From Nocardioides aurantiacus (lineage in GTDB: Bacteria; Actinomycetota; Actinomycetes; Propionibacteriales; Nocardioidaceae), in NCBI RefSeq assembly GCF_003752505.1, contig NZ_RKHO01000001.1, positions 3,844,001-3,908,000 on the forward strand: a stretch of DNA of 64,000 bases, in the 5' to 3' direction. Made by a program: the position numbers and the translations under genes. Positions 25,778 through 34,167 of this stretch are shown here, piece by piece (positions within the stretch are counted from its first letter, which is position 1; each line of letters opens with the position of its first letter). Below the pieces are notes generated by a model that had not been told where the DNA came from, did no database searches, and saw only the letters and a list, made by a program, of their open reading frames with translations.

Positions 25778-27953
25778 CGGGGCTCGCGTCGCCGCCGCCC
25801 GGCTCGCGGCCGTTGCCCGGCTGCCCCAGGTCGGGGCCCGGGTCCACCGGCTCACCGGGGTCGGTGGGCTCGGGCGGCGCCGAGGTCGGCGGCGTCCGCG
25901 TCGGCGTCTCCGAGGGCGACTCGCTGGGCGACTCGCTCGGGGTCTCCTGGGGCGTCGGGTCCGGGGTGAAGGTCGGCGACGGCGGCGGGGTGTACGGCGC
26001 GTGGCCGTCCTCCGGCGCGTCGCCGTCCACGAACGCCGGCTCGGGGAAGTCCTCGACGTCGACGCCCTCCATCAGCCGGCTCATGATCGAGGACCAGGTC
26101 AGGGTGGGGTACTGGCCGCCGTAGAAGGTCGGCAGGAAGCCGTTGAGCGCCTCGTTGCCCTTGCCGCGGGCGTACATCACCGCGGTCGCGACCTGCGGGG
26201 TGTAGCCCACGAACCACGACGACGACACGTCGCCGTCGGCGTTGGTGGCGGTGCCGGTCTTGCCGGCGGCGGGACGGCCCACGCCCTGGGCGTTGGTGCC
26301 GCTGCCGCTGGCCACCACCTGCTGCATGGCGTAGCTGACGTCGCTGGCGATGTCCTCGGAGAGCACCCGCTTGGTCTCGCGCGGGGCCTTGTAGAGCACC
26401 TCGCCGTCCTCGGCGCGGGTGACCCGCTTGACCGTGAACACGTCGTGGGCGACGCCGCCGTTGGCGATCGTGGCGTAGGCGTTGGCCATCGAGACCGGGC
26501 CGACGGTCGCCGACCCGAGGGCGATCGCGTTGTTGGGCTCCAGGCCCGGCGCGTCGTCGGGCACCCCGAGGCGCACGGCCATCTGACGGATCTTGCGCGG
26601 GCCGTCCGGGATGCTGTCGGTGAGGTCGGCGTACGCCGTGTTGACGGAGTTCTCCGTGGCCGTGACCAGGCTGATCGCCGAGCCGAAGTTGGTGCCGGTG
26701 CCCTCGCCCTGGTTGTCCACCGAGCCGCTGCCGTCCTCGAACTCGTAGGGCGAGTTGCCGTCGAAGGTGTCGCGCAGGCTGTAGCCCGCGTCGAGGCCCG
26801 CGGCCAGCGCGAACGGCTTGAAGGAGGAGCCCGGCGAGGAGCCGATGGTGGCCCAGTCGAGCTGGCTCCGGAGGTAGTCCTGGCCGGCGAAGAAGCCGAT
26901 CAGGGCGCCGGTCTGCACGTCGACCGAGGCGCTCGCGACGTGGAGGCCCTTGAGCCCCTCGGGGCGGCGCTCGGTCACGCCCTCGGCGTTGGCGGCCATG
27001 CCCGAGCGGGTGAAGGTGGTCTCGACCCGCAGTCCGCCGGTGTCGATCTCGGTCTCGTCGAAGCCGATGCGCTGCAGCTCGTCCTTGACCATGGAGAGCA
27101 TGAACCCGCGCTGGCCGCCGAACTGGTTGCTGCCGCCGCGCTTGACGAAGCTCGGCAGCTTCCCGGCGATCCGGTCGGCCTCTGCGGCGTCGATGTTGCC
27201 CGCCTCGACCATGCCCGAGAGCACGTAGTCGTAGCGCGAGACCAGCCGGGCCCGCGTCTCGTCGCTGCCGTCGGGCGAGAGGCCGGCGGGCGAGTTGAGG
27301 ACCGCGGCGAGCGTGGCCGACTCCTGGACGGTGAGCTGGCCGGCGTTCTTGCCGAAGAAGGCGCGCGAGGCGGCCTGAACGCCGTAGGCCCCGCGACCGA
27401 AGTAGATGGTGTTCAGGTAGCCCTCGAGGATGGCCTCCTTGGAGCGCTCCTGCTGCACCTTGAGCGAGAGGAAGGCCTCCTTCACCTTGCGGCTGAGGGT
27501 GCGCTCCTGGCTGAGGTAGAGCAGCTTGACGTACTGCTGGGTGATCGTGGAGGCGCCCTGGGTGGCGTTGCCGCGCGCGTTGGAGAAGGCGGCGCGGATG
27601 ATGCCCTTGGGGTCGATGCCGCTGTTGGAGTAGAAGGTGCGGTCCTCGGCGGCGATGACGGCGTCCTGCATCGACTGCGGGATGTCGGCCAGTGGGACGG
27701 ACTCGCGGTTCTGCTCCGCGAAGGTGCCGATGCGCTGCTTGCCGCCGCTGTAGGTGACGTAGGTCGACTGCGCCTCGAAGGCGCGGTTGGCACTGGGGAT
27801 CTCGGTGTTGCGGTAGGTGAAGTAGAAGACGCCACCCCCGACCAGGGCCAGCACGAGGCCGACCACGAGGGTCCACTTGGCCACGGCCCGCAGGCGGCGC
27901 CTGACCGGGCGGGAGCCGTCCGACGACGGGCGGGGGGTGCGTTGCGCACTCAC
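25767..27953 (-). CDS. Class A penicillin-binding protein (transglycosylase/transpeptidase)
   Basis: A 728-residue bifunctional peptidoglycan synthase. One N-terminal membrane helix (residues about 25-47) precedes the GT51 domain with catalytic Glu103 in AAEDRTFYS and the QGASTITQQYVK motif. The transpeptidase domain has Ser376 in SSFK, the SVN motif in ENSVNTAYAD and Lys565 in KTGT. A Pro/Ser/Thr/Glu-rich C-terminal tail (about 100 residues) extends outside the cell. The GTG start is supported by AGGAGGT 10-16 nt upstream. It is divergent from padR-ino1. Confidence 0.95.
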   Translation of the reverse strand: MSAQRTPRPSSDGSRPVRRRLRAVAKWTLVVGLVLALVGGGVFYFTYRNTEIPSANRAFEAQSTYVTYSGGKQRIGTFAEQNRESVPLADIPQSMQDAVIAAEDRTFYSNSGIDPKGIIRAAFSNARGNATQGASTITQQYVKLLYLSQERTLSRKVKEAFLSLKVQQERSKEAILEGYLNTIYFGRGAYGVQAASRAFFGKNAGQLTVQESATLAAVLNSPAGLSPDGSDETRARLVSRYDYVLSGMVEAGNIDAAEADRIAGKLPSFVKRGGSNQFGGQRGFMLSMVKDELQRIGFDETEIDTGGLRVETTFTRSGMAANAEGVTERRPEGLKGLHVASASVDVQTGALIGFFAGQDYLRSQLDWATIGSSPGSSFKPFALAAGLDAGYSLRDTFDGNSPYEFEDGSGSVDNQGEGTGTNFGSAISLVTATENSVNTAYADLTDSIPDGPRKIRQMAVRLGVPDDAPGLEPNNAIALGSATVGPVSMANAYATIANGGVAHDVFTVKRVTRAEDGEVLYKAPRETKRVLSEDIASDVSYAMQQVVASGSGTNAQGVGRPAAGKTGTATNADGDVSSSWFVGYTPQVATAVMYARGKGNEALNGFLPTFYGGQYPTLTWSSIMSRLMEGVDVEDFPEPAFVDGDAPEDGHAPYTPPPSPTFTPDPTPQETPSESPSESPSETPTRTPPTSAPPEPTDPGEPVDPGPDLGQPGNGREPGGGDASPGGG

Positions 27954-28091
27954 TGCGTGCTCTACCTCCTGGGGTGGGCGTGCCTGGGAGAGGCCGGTTC
28001 CGGTCACGAAGAGTACGGGGTCGCGCTGTGCCGTGGCCCTCGAACCCGACGCGCCGGCCCGGTCGACGGCGGTGCGGTCACGCGGTGGATA

Positions 28092-28104
28092 TATCGGTGC
28101 GATA
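28092..28104. promoter_or_regulatory. Candidate operator TATCG-GTG-CGATA before the PadR gene
   Basis: A perfect 13-bp inverted repeat (5-bp arms, 3-bp centre) lies 60 bp upstream of the padR start in the padR/PBP divergent region. PadR-type regulators bind short palindromes near their own promoter, so autoregulation of padR-ino1 is a fair inference. Confidence 0.45.
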
Positions 28105-28163
28105 GGTTGTCTCGATGTAACGCCGGGAACGTCCGGCACCGGACGCACCCGAGGAGGTGGACG

Positions 28164-28751
28164 ATGAGCAGCAAGGCCGCTGCACTGGAGCTCGCCGTCC
28201 TCGGGCTGCTGCACGAGTCGCCCCTGCACGGCTACGAGCTGCGCAAGCGGCTCAACCTGCTCTTCGGCTGGACCCGGGTGCTGTCCTACGGCTCCCTGTA
28301 CCCCGCGCTGAAGCGGATGCTGCGCGCCGGCCTCGTGATCGAGGACACCACCACGGCCGGCGTGTCCCGCCGGCAGCGGATCGTCTACCGCATCACCGCC
28401 GCGGGCGAGGCGCGCTTCGCCGGGATGATCACCGACGTCGGCCCGTCGGCCTGGGAGGACGAGGACTTCACGATGAGGTTCGCGTTCTTCTCCCGCACCG
28501 ACTCCGAGGTGCGGCTGCGGATCCTCGAGGGTCGCCGCAGCCGGTTGCAGGAGCGGCTGGACCGCGCCCGCTCCGACCGTCAGCCCACCGGCCCGGTCGA
28601 CCGCTACGTCAGCGAGCTGCAGCGGCACTCCATCGAGTCGGTCGAGCGCGAGCTGCGCTGGCTCACCGACCTCATCACCGCCGAGCACCAGCAGCAGCAG
28701 TCCCCGCGCAGTCCTCAACCAGAGCACCGCACACCAGACCTCGACGTCTGA
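28164..28751 (+). CDS. PadR-family transcriptional regulator
   Basis: A 195-residue regulator. The winged helix-turn-helix is at the N-terminus ([20 protein letters not shown], then [18 protein letters not shown]), followed by the wing [17 protein letters not shown] helical C-terminal domain (about 110-175) for dimerisation and ligand sensing ends in a Gln-rich tail. GAGGAGGTGG precedes the ATG. It is 29 bp upstream of ino1, a pairing that is conserved in mycobacteria (Rv0047c-Rv0046c), so control of inositol synthesis is likely. Confidence 0.93.
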   Translation: MSSKAAALELAVLGLLHESPLHGYELRKRLNLLFGWTRVLSYGSLYPALKRMLRAGLVIEDTTTAGVSRRQRIVYRITAAGEARFAGMITDVGPSAWEDEDFTMRFAFFSRTDSEVRLRILEGRRSRLQERLDRARSDRQPTGPVDRYVSELQRHSIESVERELRWLTDLITAEHQQQQSPRSPQPEHRTPDLDV

Positions 28752-28780
28752 GTCGACGTCCGCAGAAGAAGGAGAAACCC

Positions 28781-29872
28781 ATGGGATCGGTCCGTGTCGC
28801 CATCGCGGGAGTCGGCAACTGCGCCAGCTCCCTCGTCCAGGGCGTGGAGTACTACAAGGACGCCGACCCGTCGGGCGTCGTCCCCGGCCTGATGCACGTG
28901 GCGTTCGGCGAGTACCACGTCGCCGACGTCGAGTTCGTCGCCGCCTTCGACGTCGACGACAAGAAGGTGGGCAAGGACCTCTCCGAGGCCATCAACGCCT
29001 CCGAGAACAACACCATCAAGATCGCCGACGTCCCGACCCTCGGCATCGAGGTCCAGCGCGGCCCGACCCTGGACGGTCTCGGCAAGTACTACCGCCAGAC
29101 CATCGAGGAGTCCGGCGCCGACGCCGTCGACGTCGTGGCCGCCCTGCGCGAGTCCGGCGCGGACGTGCTCGTCTCCTACCTGCCCGTGGGCTCGGAGGAG
29201 GCCGACAAGTTCTACGCCCAGTGCGCGATCGACGCCGGCGTGGCCTTCGTCAACGCGCTCCCCGTCTTCATCGCCTCCGACCCCGAGTGGGCCAAGAAGT
29301 TCGAGGACGCCGGCGTCCCGATCATCGGCGACGACATCAAGAGCCAGGTCGGCGCGACCATCACCCACCGCGTGATGGCCAAGCTGTTCGAGGACCGCGG
29401 CGTGGCGCTGGACCGCACCTACCAGCTCAACGTCGGCGGCAACATGGACTTCAAGAACATGCTCGAGCGCGAGCGCCTGGAGTCCAAGAAGGTCTCCAAG
29501 ACCCAGGCCGTGACCTCCAACCTGACCGGTGAGCTGGCCGACAAGATCGACAGCCGCAACGTCCACATCGGCCCGTCGGACTACGTCGCCTGGCTCGACG
29601 ACCGCAAGTGGGCCTACGTCCGCCTCGAGGGTCGCGCCTTCGGCGACGTGCCGCTCAACCTGGAGTACAAGCTCGAGGTCTGGGACTCCCCCAACTCGGC
29701 CGGCATCATCATCGACGCGATCCGCGCCGCCAAGATCGCCAAGGACCGCGGCATCGGCGGCCCGCTGCTGTCCGCGTCGTCCTACCTGATGAAGAGCCCC
29801 CCGGTGCAGCGCCCCGACGAGGAGGGCCGCAAGTCCGTCGAGGCGTTCATCGCCGGCGAGGTCGAGCGCTAG
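28781..29872 (+). CDS. ino1: Inositol-3-phosphate synthase
   Basis: A 363-residue NAD-dependent synthase converting glucose 6-phosphate to inositol 3-phosphate, the first step to phosphatidylinositol, mannosides and mycothiol. The dinucleotide motif is [28 protein letters not shown] and [15 protein letters not shown] are active-site blocks, with Lys residues in [13 protein letters not shown]. The length matches the short actinobacterial family. AGAAGGAG lies before the ATG. A strong terminator follows at 29888-29917. Confidence 0.97.
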   Translation: MGSVRVAIAGVGNCASSLVQGVEYYKDADPSGVVPGLMHVAFGEYHVADVEFVAAFDVDDKKVGKDLSEAINASENNTIKIADVPTLGIEVQRGPTLDGLGKYYRQTIEESGADAVDVVAALRESGADVLVSYLPVGSEEADKFYAQCAIDAGVAFVNALPVFIASDPEWAKKFEDAGVPIIGDDIKSQVGATITHRVMAKLFEDRGVALDRTYQLNVGGNMDFKNMLERERLESKKVSKTQAVTSNLTGELADKIDSRNVHIGPSDYVAWLDDRKWAYVRLEGRAFGDVPLNLEYKLEVWDSPNSAGIIIDAIRAAKIAKDRGIGGPLLSASSYLMKSPPVQRPDEEGRKSVEAFIAGEVER

Positions 29873-29887
29873 ACCGACGCCCCGCAC

Positions 29888-29917
29888 GAGGCCCCCACCC
29901 CACCGGGTGGGGGCCTC
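29888..29917 (+). terminator. Intrinsic terminator after ino1
   Basis: A perfect 13-bp stem (GAGGCCCCCACCC with GGGTGGGGGCCTC) closes a CACC loop and is followed by GTCGTTT. It lies 16 bp after the ino1 stop and separates it from the next promoter. Confidence 0.9.
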
Positions 29918-29920
29918 GTC

Positions 29921-29985
29921 GTTTGTGCCGACCACTTGACACAAACGGCTGAGGAACCGATGTTTGTACCAGCGACCTGGCACAA
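29921..29985 (+). promoter_or_regulatory. Promoter with two matched 22-bp operators
   Basis: Operator 1 (29923-29944) is TTGTGCC-N8-GACACAA. Operator 2 (29964-29985) is TTGTACC-N8-GGCACAA. They are spaced 41 bp apart, about four helical turns. A -35 TTGACA (29936-29941) overlaps operator 1, and a 17-bp spacer leads to GATGTT (29959-29964) at the edge of operator 2. The arrangement suits repression by the GntR-type regulator coded at 30923. Confidence 0.65.
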
Positions 29986-30008
29986 GGTCCGGAGATCGGG
30001 GGTACGCC

Positions 30009-30926
30009 GTGGGCATCGGGATGCTGGAGCTGGTGCTGCTGGCGGCGCTGCCGGTCGGCGTCGTCGTCACCGCGCTGGTGTTGCTGGGCGCGGGCGCCGG
30101 CCGGCGGGTCCCGTCTTCGCGCGAGTCGCGCCTGGTGGCGCTGACCCGGGCGGTCGGGCTGCTGCTGGGGATCGCCGCCGCGGCGCTGGTGCTGCAGGCG
30201 GGCTCCTACTCCTCCGGAACGGTGCTGGCGCCGGCGGCGGTCGGCCTCGGGCTGCTCGCCGGGGTCGCCGTCGGCGAGACGCTGGTGCGGCCGCGGCGCG
30301 CACCCGGCCCGCGGACCGCGTCGCTGCGGCCGCGCCGGGTGCGCGACTACGTGCCGCGCCGGCTGGGACCGGCCGTCGCCCTCCAGGTGGTGGCGCTGGT
30401 GGCGCTGCTGGTGCTGACCTCGCTCACCGCCAGCCGCGACGCCTCCACCGGCACCGTGCGGGCGCTGTCGTGCAGCGGTGCCGGCGTGTCGAGCACCAGG
30501 ACGCCGTACCCCGGCTCGTTCTACAGCGTGCCGCTCGCGCTGGCCCTGCTCGCGGTGCTGCTCGTCGCGGCCCTGGCCGCCCGCCAGGTCGTCGCCCGGC
30601 CGCGCGGCGTGGGTGCTGCCGGCGACACCGGCGCCGACGACGCGCTGCGGGCGCGCTCGCTGGCCGTGGTGGTGGCCGCGACCGGGATCGCGGTGGCCGC
30701 GCCGTACTGCGGGATCGCGCTCACCGCGGGGATCGCGCTGCACGGCCTCGGCGGCGGCGACGCGGGCTGCGCGCCGGCCTGGACCGGCCCCGTGGGCCTC
30801 GTCGTCGGCTGGTCGGTGGTCCCGGCAGCCGTGCTGCTGCTGGCGTGCCTGGTCTCGCTGCTCGGCGACCGCGCCCGGCTGCCGCAGCCCGCCTTCCCGC
30901 CGCCGCCGGAGCAGGTACGCCGGTGA
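30009..30926 (+). CDS. Hypothetical seven-helix membrane protein paired with a GntR regulator
   Basis: A 305-residue integral membrane protein that I cannot assign. It has about seven hydrophobic segments in two clusters, with a basic cytoplasmic loop around residues 85-115 (RPRRAPGPRTASLRPRRVRD) and a short extracytoplasmic loop holding CSGAG. A GGAG lies at 29991-29994 before the GTG start; an ATG at 30021 is an alternative. Its stop overlaps the regulator start (GTGA). Such membrane protein plus YtrA-type pairs often respond to envelope stress, but no ABC transporter genes are nearby. Confidence 0.75.
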   Translation: MGIGMLELVLLAALPVGVVVTALVLLGAGAGRRVPSSRESRLVALTRAVGLLLGIAAAALVLQAGSYSSGTVLAPAAVGLGLLAGVAVGETLVRPRRAPGPRTASLRPRRVRDYVPRRLGPAVALQVVALVALLVLTSLTASRDASTGTVRALSCSGAGVSSTRTPYPGSFYSVPLALALLAVLLVAALAARQVVARPRGVGAAGDTGADDALRARSLAVVVAATGIAVAAPYCGIALTAGIALHGLGGGDAGCAPAWTGPVGLVVGWSVVPAAVLLLACLVSLLGDRARLPQPAFPPPPEQVRR

Positions 30927-31324
30927 CCGCCCCCGTCGCGCTCGTCGTCGACCCCGACGACCCCACCCCGCCGTACGAGCAGCTGCGCCGGCAGGTGCGC
31001 GACCTCATCGGGGGTGGCGTGCTGCACGCCGGCGACCGGCTGCCGCCGCTGCGCCAGCTCGCGGGCGACCTGGGCCTGGCCGTGGGCACGGTGGCGCGGG
31101 CCTACCGCGAGCTGGAGGCCGAGGGGCTGCTGACCTCGCGCCGGGGCGGGGGCACGCGGGTCAGCCACGGCGCCCGCCCGCTGCCCGCGACCGAGCTGCT
31201 GCGGCGTCTCGACGGCCTCGCGGCCGGCTTCGTGGCCCAGGCGCGCGCCGGCGGGGCCGGGGACCAGGACGTGCTCGACGCCGTCCGCACGGCGCTGGGG
31301 CTCAGCGCTCCGCGTCGGCCTTGA
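30923..31324 (+). CDS. GntR-family (YtrA-type) transcriptional regulator
   Basis: A 133-residue short GntR protein. The winged helix is PPYEQLRRQVRDLIGGGVL with GDRLPPLRQLAGDLGLAVGTVARAYRELEAEGLL (quoted in parts), the classic GntR signature. The C-terminal region is only about 50 residues, two helices for dimerisation and no ligand domain, which defines the YtrA group. The GTG start overlaps the upstream stop. It very likely controls its own operon through the paired operators at 29923-29985. The last 23 bp overlap the convergent SRPBCC gene. Confidence 0.92.
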   Translation: MTAPVALVVDPDDPTPPYEQLRRQVRDLIGGGVLHAGDRLPPLRQLAGDLGLAVGTVARAYRELEAEGLLTSRRGGGTRVSHGARPLPATELLRRLDGLAAGFVAQARAGGAGDQDVLDAVRTALGLSAPRRP

Positions 31325-31769
31325 TCTTGGCCAGCGTCTGCGCCATGCCGCGCTGGAGCTCGGCGGTGAAGTCGTCGACGCCGCCGAGCACCCGGTCGGT
31401 CAGCTTCACCGAGAGGTCGGAGATGCCCTTGGGGGCGTCGCGGCGCTGGGTCAGGCGGGTGCCGCCGGCCGCGGTCGGCTCGAGGTCGAAGGACCAGACG
31501 GTCCAGTTCTCCTTGATCCGGAACGCGACCCGCTTCTCCGGGACGAGGTCGACGACCTGGCCCTGGGTCGGCCACACCAGCAGCCCGCGCCGGTTGACGT
31601 TGACCATCTTGGCGCCGACCTTCATCTCGCCACCGCGCAGGAAGGTCTTGGCGCACTGCGGGCTCCACCGCGGCATGTGGCGCAGGTCGGAGACCAGCGC
31701 CCAGACCTGCGCGGGCGGGGCGTCGATCTCGGTCGAGGCCTCGAGGGGGGCGACGTCGGTCAGCGGCAC
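31302..31769 (-). CDS. SRPBCC (START-like) family protein
   Basis: A 155-residue helix-grip fold protein: ASTEIDAPPAQVWALVSDL opens the fold, VPEKRVAFRIKENWTVWSFDLEP gives the central strands (quoted in part), and LGGVDDFTAELQRGMAQTLAKI is the long C-terminal helix. The family binds hydrophobic ligands such as lipids or polyketides. The GTG at 31769 is preferred because AGGAG lies about 8 nt upstream. Its 3' end overlaps the GntR gene by 23 bp. Confidence 0.85.
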   Translation of the reverse strand: MPLTDVAPLEASTEIDAPPAQVWALVSDLRHMPRWSPQCAKTFLRGGEMKVGAKMVNVNRRGLLVWPTQGQVVDLVPEKRVAFRIKENWTVWSFDLEPTAAGGTRLTQRRDAPKGISDLSVKLTDRVLGGVDDFTAELQRGMAQTLAKIKADAER

Positions 31770-31939
31770 GGGGTGGCTCCTGGGGTCGGCACGGGCGGGT
31801 CTCGGACTGTAACGGCTGATGTCACCGCGAGTTACCCGATGGTGAGGCAACGCACGTGCGGGGCGACCGGTGGCCTTGCTAGGTTCTCTGCCGCGGTCCA
31901 GCCCCGGCCGCGTCGCCCTCGTGACTAGACAGGTCTCGC

Positions 31940-32680
31940 ATGGGTCCTTCTCGCGATGCCGCCCTGCTCACCGCGATCGCCGCCGAGCTGCAGGAGCACC
32001 CCACCGAGGACGGCACGGTCGCCGACGTCCTCGACCGCGCGGTCGCGCTGCTGCCGCCCGCCGACCACGCCAGCCTCACGGTCCGCCGGCGCCACGTCGG
32101 CTGGGACACCGCCGGCGCCACCTCGGCGCTCGCGGTCCGGGCCGACGAGCTGCAGTACGCCCTGGAGGAGGGACCCTGCGTCGAGGCGTACGCCGCGGCC
32201 GACCGCCGCACCAGCGACCGGGTCGCCGACGACCCGCGCTGGCCGCGCTGGGGGCCGGCCGCCGACGACCTCGGCGTGCGGTCGGTGCTCAGCATCGGCC
32301 TGGAGGCCCGGGGCGAGCGGGTGGGCTCGCTCAACCTCTACGCCGGCACGCCGGCCGGGTTCGCCGATCCCGCGGTGGCCGAGCTCGCGCGGTTGTACGC
32401 CGTCCACGCGTCGTACGCCCTGCACTCGGCGCACCGACGCGAGGGCCTGGAGTCGGCGATCGCCACACGCCACGTCATCGGGCTGGCGCAGGGGGTGCTG
32501 ATGGAGCGGTTCGGACTGGACCAGGAGCGCTCGTTCGCGCTGCTGCAACGGCTCTCCAGCACCCACAACCGCAAGCTGCGCGACATCTGCGAGGAGCTGG
32601 TGCGCACCGGCGACACGCCCGGTCTGGCCGCCGGCCCCGACACCGGGCCTGACACCGGGCCTGACACCGGGCCTGACTAG
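31940..32680 (+). CDS. GAF and ANTAR domain protein (RNA-binding antiterminator type)
   Basis: A 246-residue regulator. A GAF domain (residues about 25-165) includes HASLTVRRRHVGWDTAG and VLSIGLEARGERVGSLNLYA. An ANTAR domain (about 175-225) follows: ATRHVIGLAQGVLMERFGLD and LSSTHNRKLRDICEELV. ANTAR proteins bind paired hairpins in mRNA to block termination; the GAF part senses a ligand. The C-terminus ends in DTGP repeats coded by three exact 12-bp units (32639-32674). TAGGTT near 31879 is a possible -10. Stop codons of this gene and cca overlap by 4 bp. Confidence 0.9.
   Translation: MGPSRDAALLTAIAAELQEHPTEDGTVADVLDRAVALLPPADHASLTVRRRHVGWDTAGATSALAVRADELQYALEEGPCVEAYAAADRRTSDRVADDPRWPRWGPAADDLGVRSVLSIGLEARGERVGSLNLYAGTPAGFADPAVAELARLYAVHASYALHSAHRREGLESAIATRHVIGLAQGVLMERFGLDQERSFALLQRLSSTHNRKLRDICEELVRTGDTPGLAAGPDTGPDTGPDTGPD
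32639..32674 (+). repeat. Three exact 12-bp tandem repeats at the ANTAR gene 3' end
   Basis: The unit GACACCGGGCCT occurs three times head to tail and codes Asp-Thr-Gly-Pro repeats at the extreme C-terminus of the GAF-ANTAR protein. Copy number may vary between strains by slippage. Confidence 0.8.
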
Positions 32681-34116
32681 CCGCGCGTCCCCGCCCACGC
32701 GCGCAGCGCGGCCACCGCCTCGGCCTCGCTCATCGGACCGTGGTCGAGCCGCAGCTCCAGCAGGTGGCGGTAGGCCTCGCCGACCTCGCGGCCGGGTCCG
32801 ACGCCGAGCACCTCCATGATCTGGTTGCCGTCGAGGTCGGGCCGGATGGAGGCCAGCTCCTCCTCCTCGGCGAGCCGGGCGATCCGGGTCTCGAGGTCGT
32901 CGTAGGTGCGTCGCAGCCGCTCGGCCTTGCGCCGGTTGCGCGTGGTGCAGTCGGCGCGGGTCAGCACGTGGAGCCGCTCCAGCTGGTCGCCGGCGTCGCG
33001 GACGTAGCGGCGTACGGCGGAGTCGGTCCACTCCCCCGAGCCGTAGCCGTGGAAGCGCAGGTGCTGCTCGACCAGCTGCGCCACCGCGTCGACCTGGTCG
33101 CGGGAGAACCGCAGCGCCTGGAGCCGCTTGCGGGTCAGCTTGGCCCCGACGACGTCGTGGTGGTGGAAGGTGACGCTGCCGTCGTCGAGGAAGCGGCGGG
33201 TGCGCGGCTTGCCGACGTCGTGCATCAGCGCCGCCAGCCGCGAGACCAGGTCGGGGGCGCCCCCCAGCCGGTCCTCGAGGCCGACGGCCTGCTCCAGCAC
33301 GGTCAGGGTGTGCTCGTAGACGTCCTTGTGGCGGTGGTGCTCGTCGCGCTCCAGCGCCAGGGCGGGCAGCTCGGGCAGCACGTGCTCGGCCAGCCCGGTC
33401 TCCACGAGCAGCCGCAGCCCGCGCACCGGGTCGGGCGAGAGCAGCAGCTTGACCAGCTCGTCGCGGACCCGCTCCGCGGAGACGATGGTGATCCGCTCGG
33501 CCATGTCGGTCATCGCCGCCACCACGGCCGGGTCCACGGTGAAGCCCAGCTGGGCCGAGAACCGCGCGGCGCGCATCATCCGCAGCGGGTCGTCGGAGAA
33601 GGAGGACTCGGGCGTGCCCGGGGTGCGCAGCCGCTTCTCGGCGAGGTCGACCACGCCACCGAAGGGGTCCTCGAGCTGCTCGCCCGGCAGCGAGAGCGCC
33701 ATCGCGTTGACGGTGAAGTCGCGTCGCTCGAGGTCGGCGACCAGCGAGTCGCCGTACTGCACGGCCGGCTTGCGGCTCTCCGCGTCGTACGCCTCGGAGC
33801 GGTAGGTGGTGATCTCGACCTGCCACTCGCCCTTGCGGCAGCCGATGGTGCCGAAGGCGCGGCCGATGTCCCAGACGGCGTCGGCCCAGCCCTTGACCAG
33901 CCGCTCGGTCTGCGCCGGCGTCGCCGAGGTGGTGAAGTCGAGGTCCTGCTGCAGCCGGCCGAGCATGGCGTCGCGGACCGGTCCCCCGACCAGGGCGATC
34001 TCGTGGCCGGCGGCGGCGAAGCGGCGGCCGAGCTCGTCGGTCACCGGCGCCAGGCGGCGCAGCTCGCGCACCGTGCGCGCCTGGACGTCGCTGATCAGCA
34101 GAGGCTCCTCGGACAC
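32677..34116 (-). CDS. cca: CCA tRNA nucleotidyltransferase
   Basis: A 479-residue class II nucleotidyltransferase that adds or repairs the 3' CCA of tRNAs. The head domain has LVGGPVRDAMLG and DLDFTT (metal-binding DxD), RRDFTVNAMAL and the EDPFGGVVDL motif. A C-terminal HD domain is present (ALMHDVGKP), as in mycobacterial PcnA. The GTG start lacks a Shine-Dalgarno sequence, and TAGACT lies 8 nt upstream, consistent with leaderless mRNA. It is divergent from the DUF6049 gene with only 51 bp between starts. Confidence 0.95.
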   Translation of the reverse strand: MSEEPLLISDVQARTVRELRRLAPVTDELGRRFAAAGHEIALVGGPVRDAMLGRLQQDLDFTTSATPAQTERLVKGWADAVWDIGRAFGTIGCRKGEWQVEITTYRSEAYDAESRKPAVQYGDSLVADLERRDFTVNAMALSLPGEQLEDPFGGVVDLAEKRLRTPGTPESSFSDDPLRMMRAARFSAQLGFTVDPAVVAAMTDMAERITIVSAERVRDELVKLLLSPDPVRGLRLLVETGLAEHVLPELPALALERDEHHRHKDVYEHTLTVLEQAVGLEDRLGGAPDLVSRLAALMHDVGKPRTRRFLDDGSVTFHHHDVVGAKLTRKRLQALRFSRDQVDAVAQLVEQHLRFHGYGSGEWTDSAVRRYVRDAGDQLERLHVLTRADCTTRNRRKAERLRRTYDDLETRIARLAEEEELASIRPDLDGNQIMEVLGVGPGREVGEAYRHLLELRLDHGPMSEAEAVAALRAWAGTRG

Positions 34117-34167
34117 GAGGGACGAGTCTAGGGGGCGCGGGCCGGGCCGATCGGTAGCATCCCCCGG

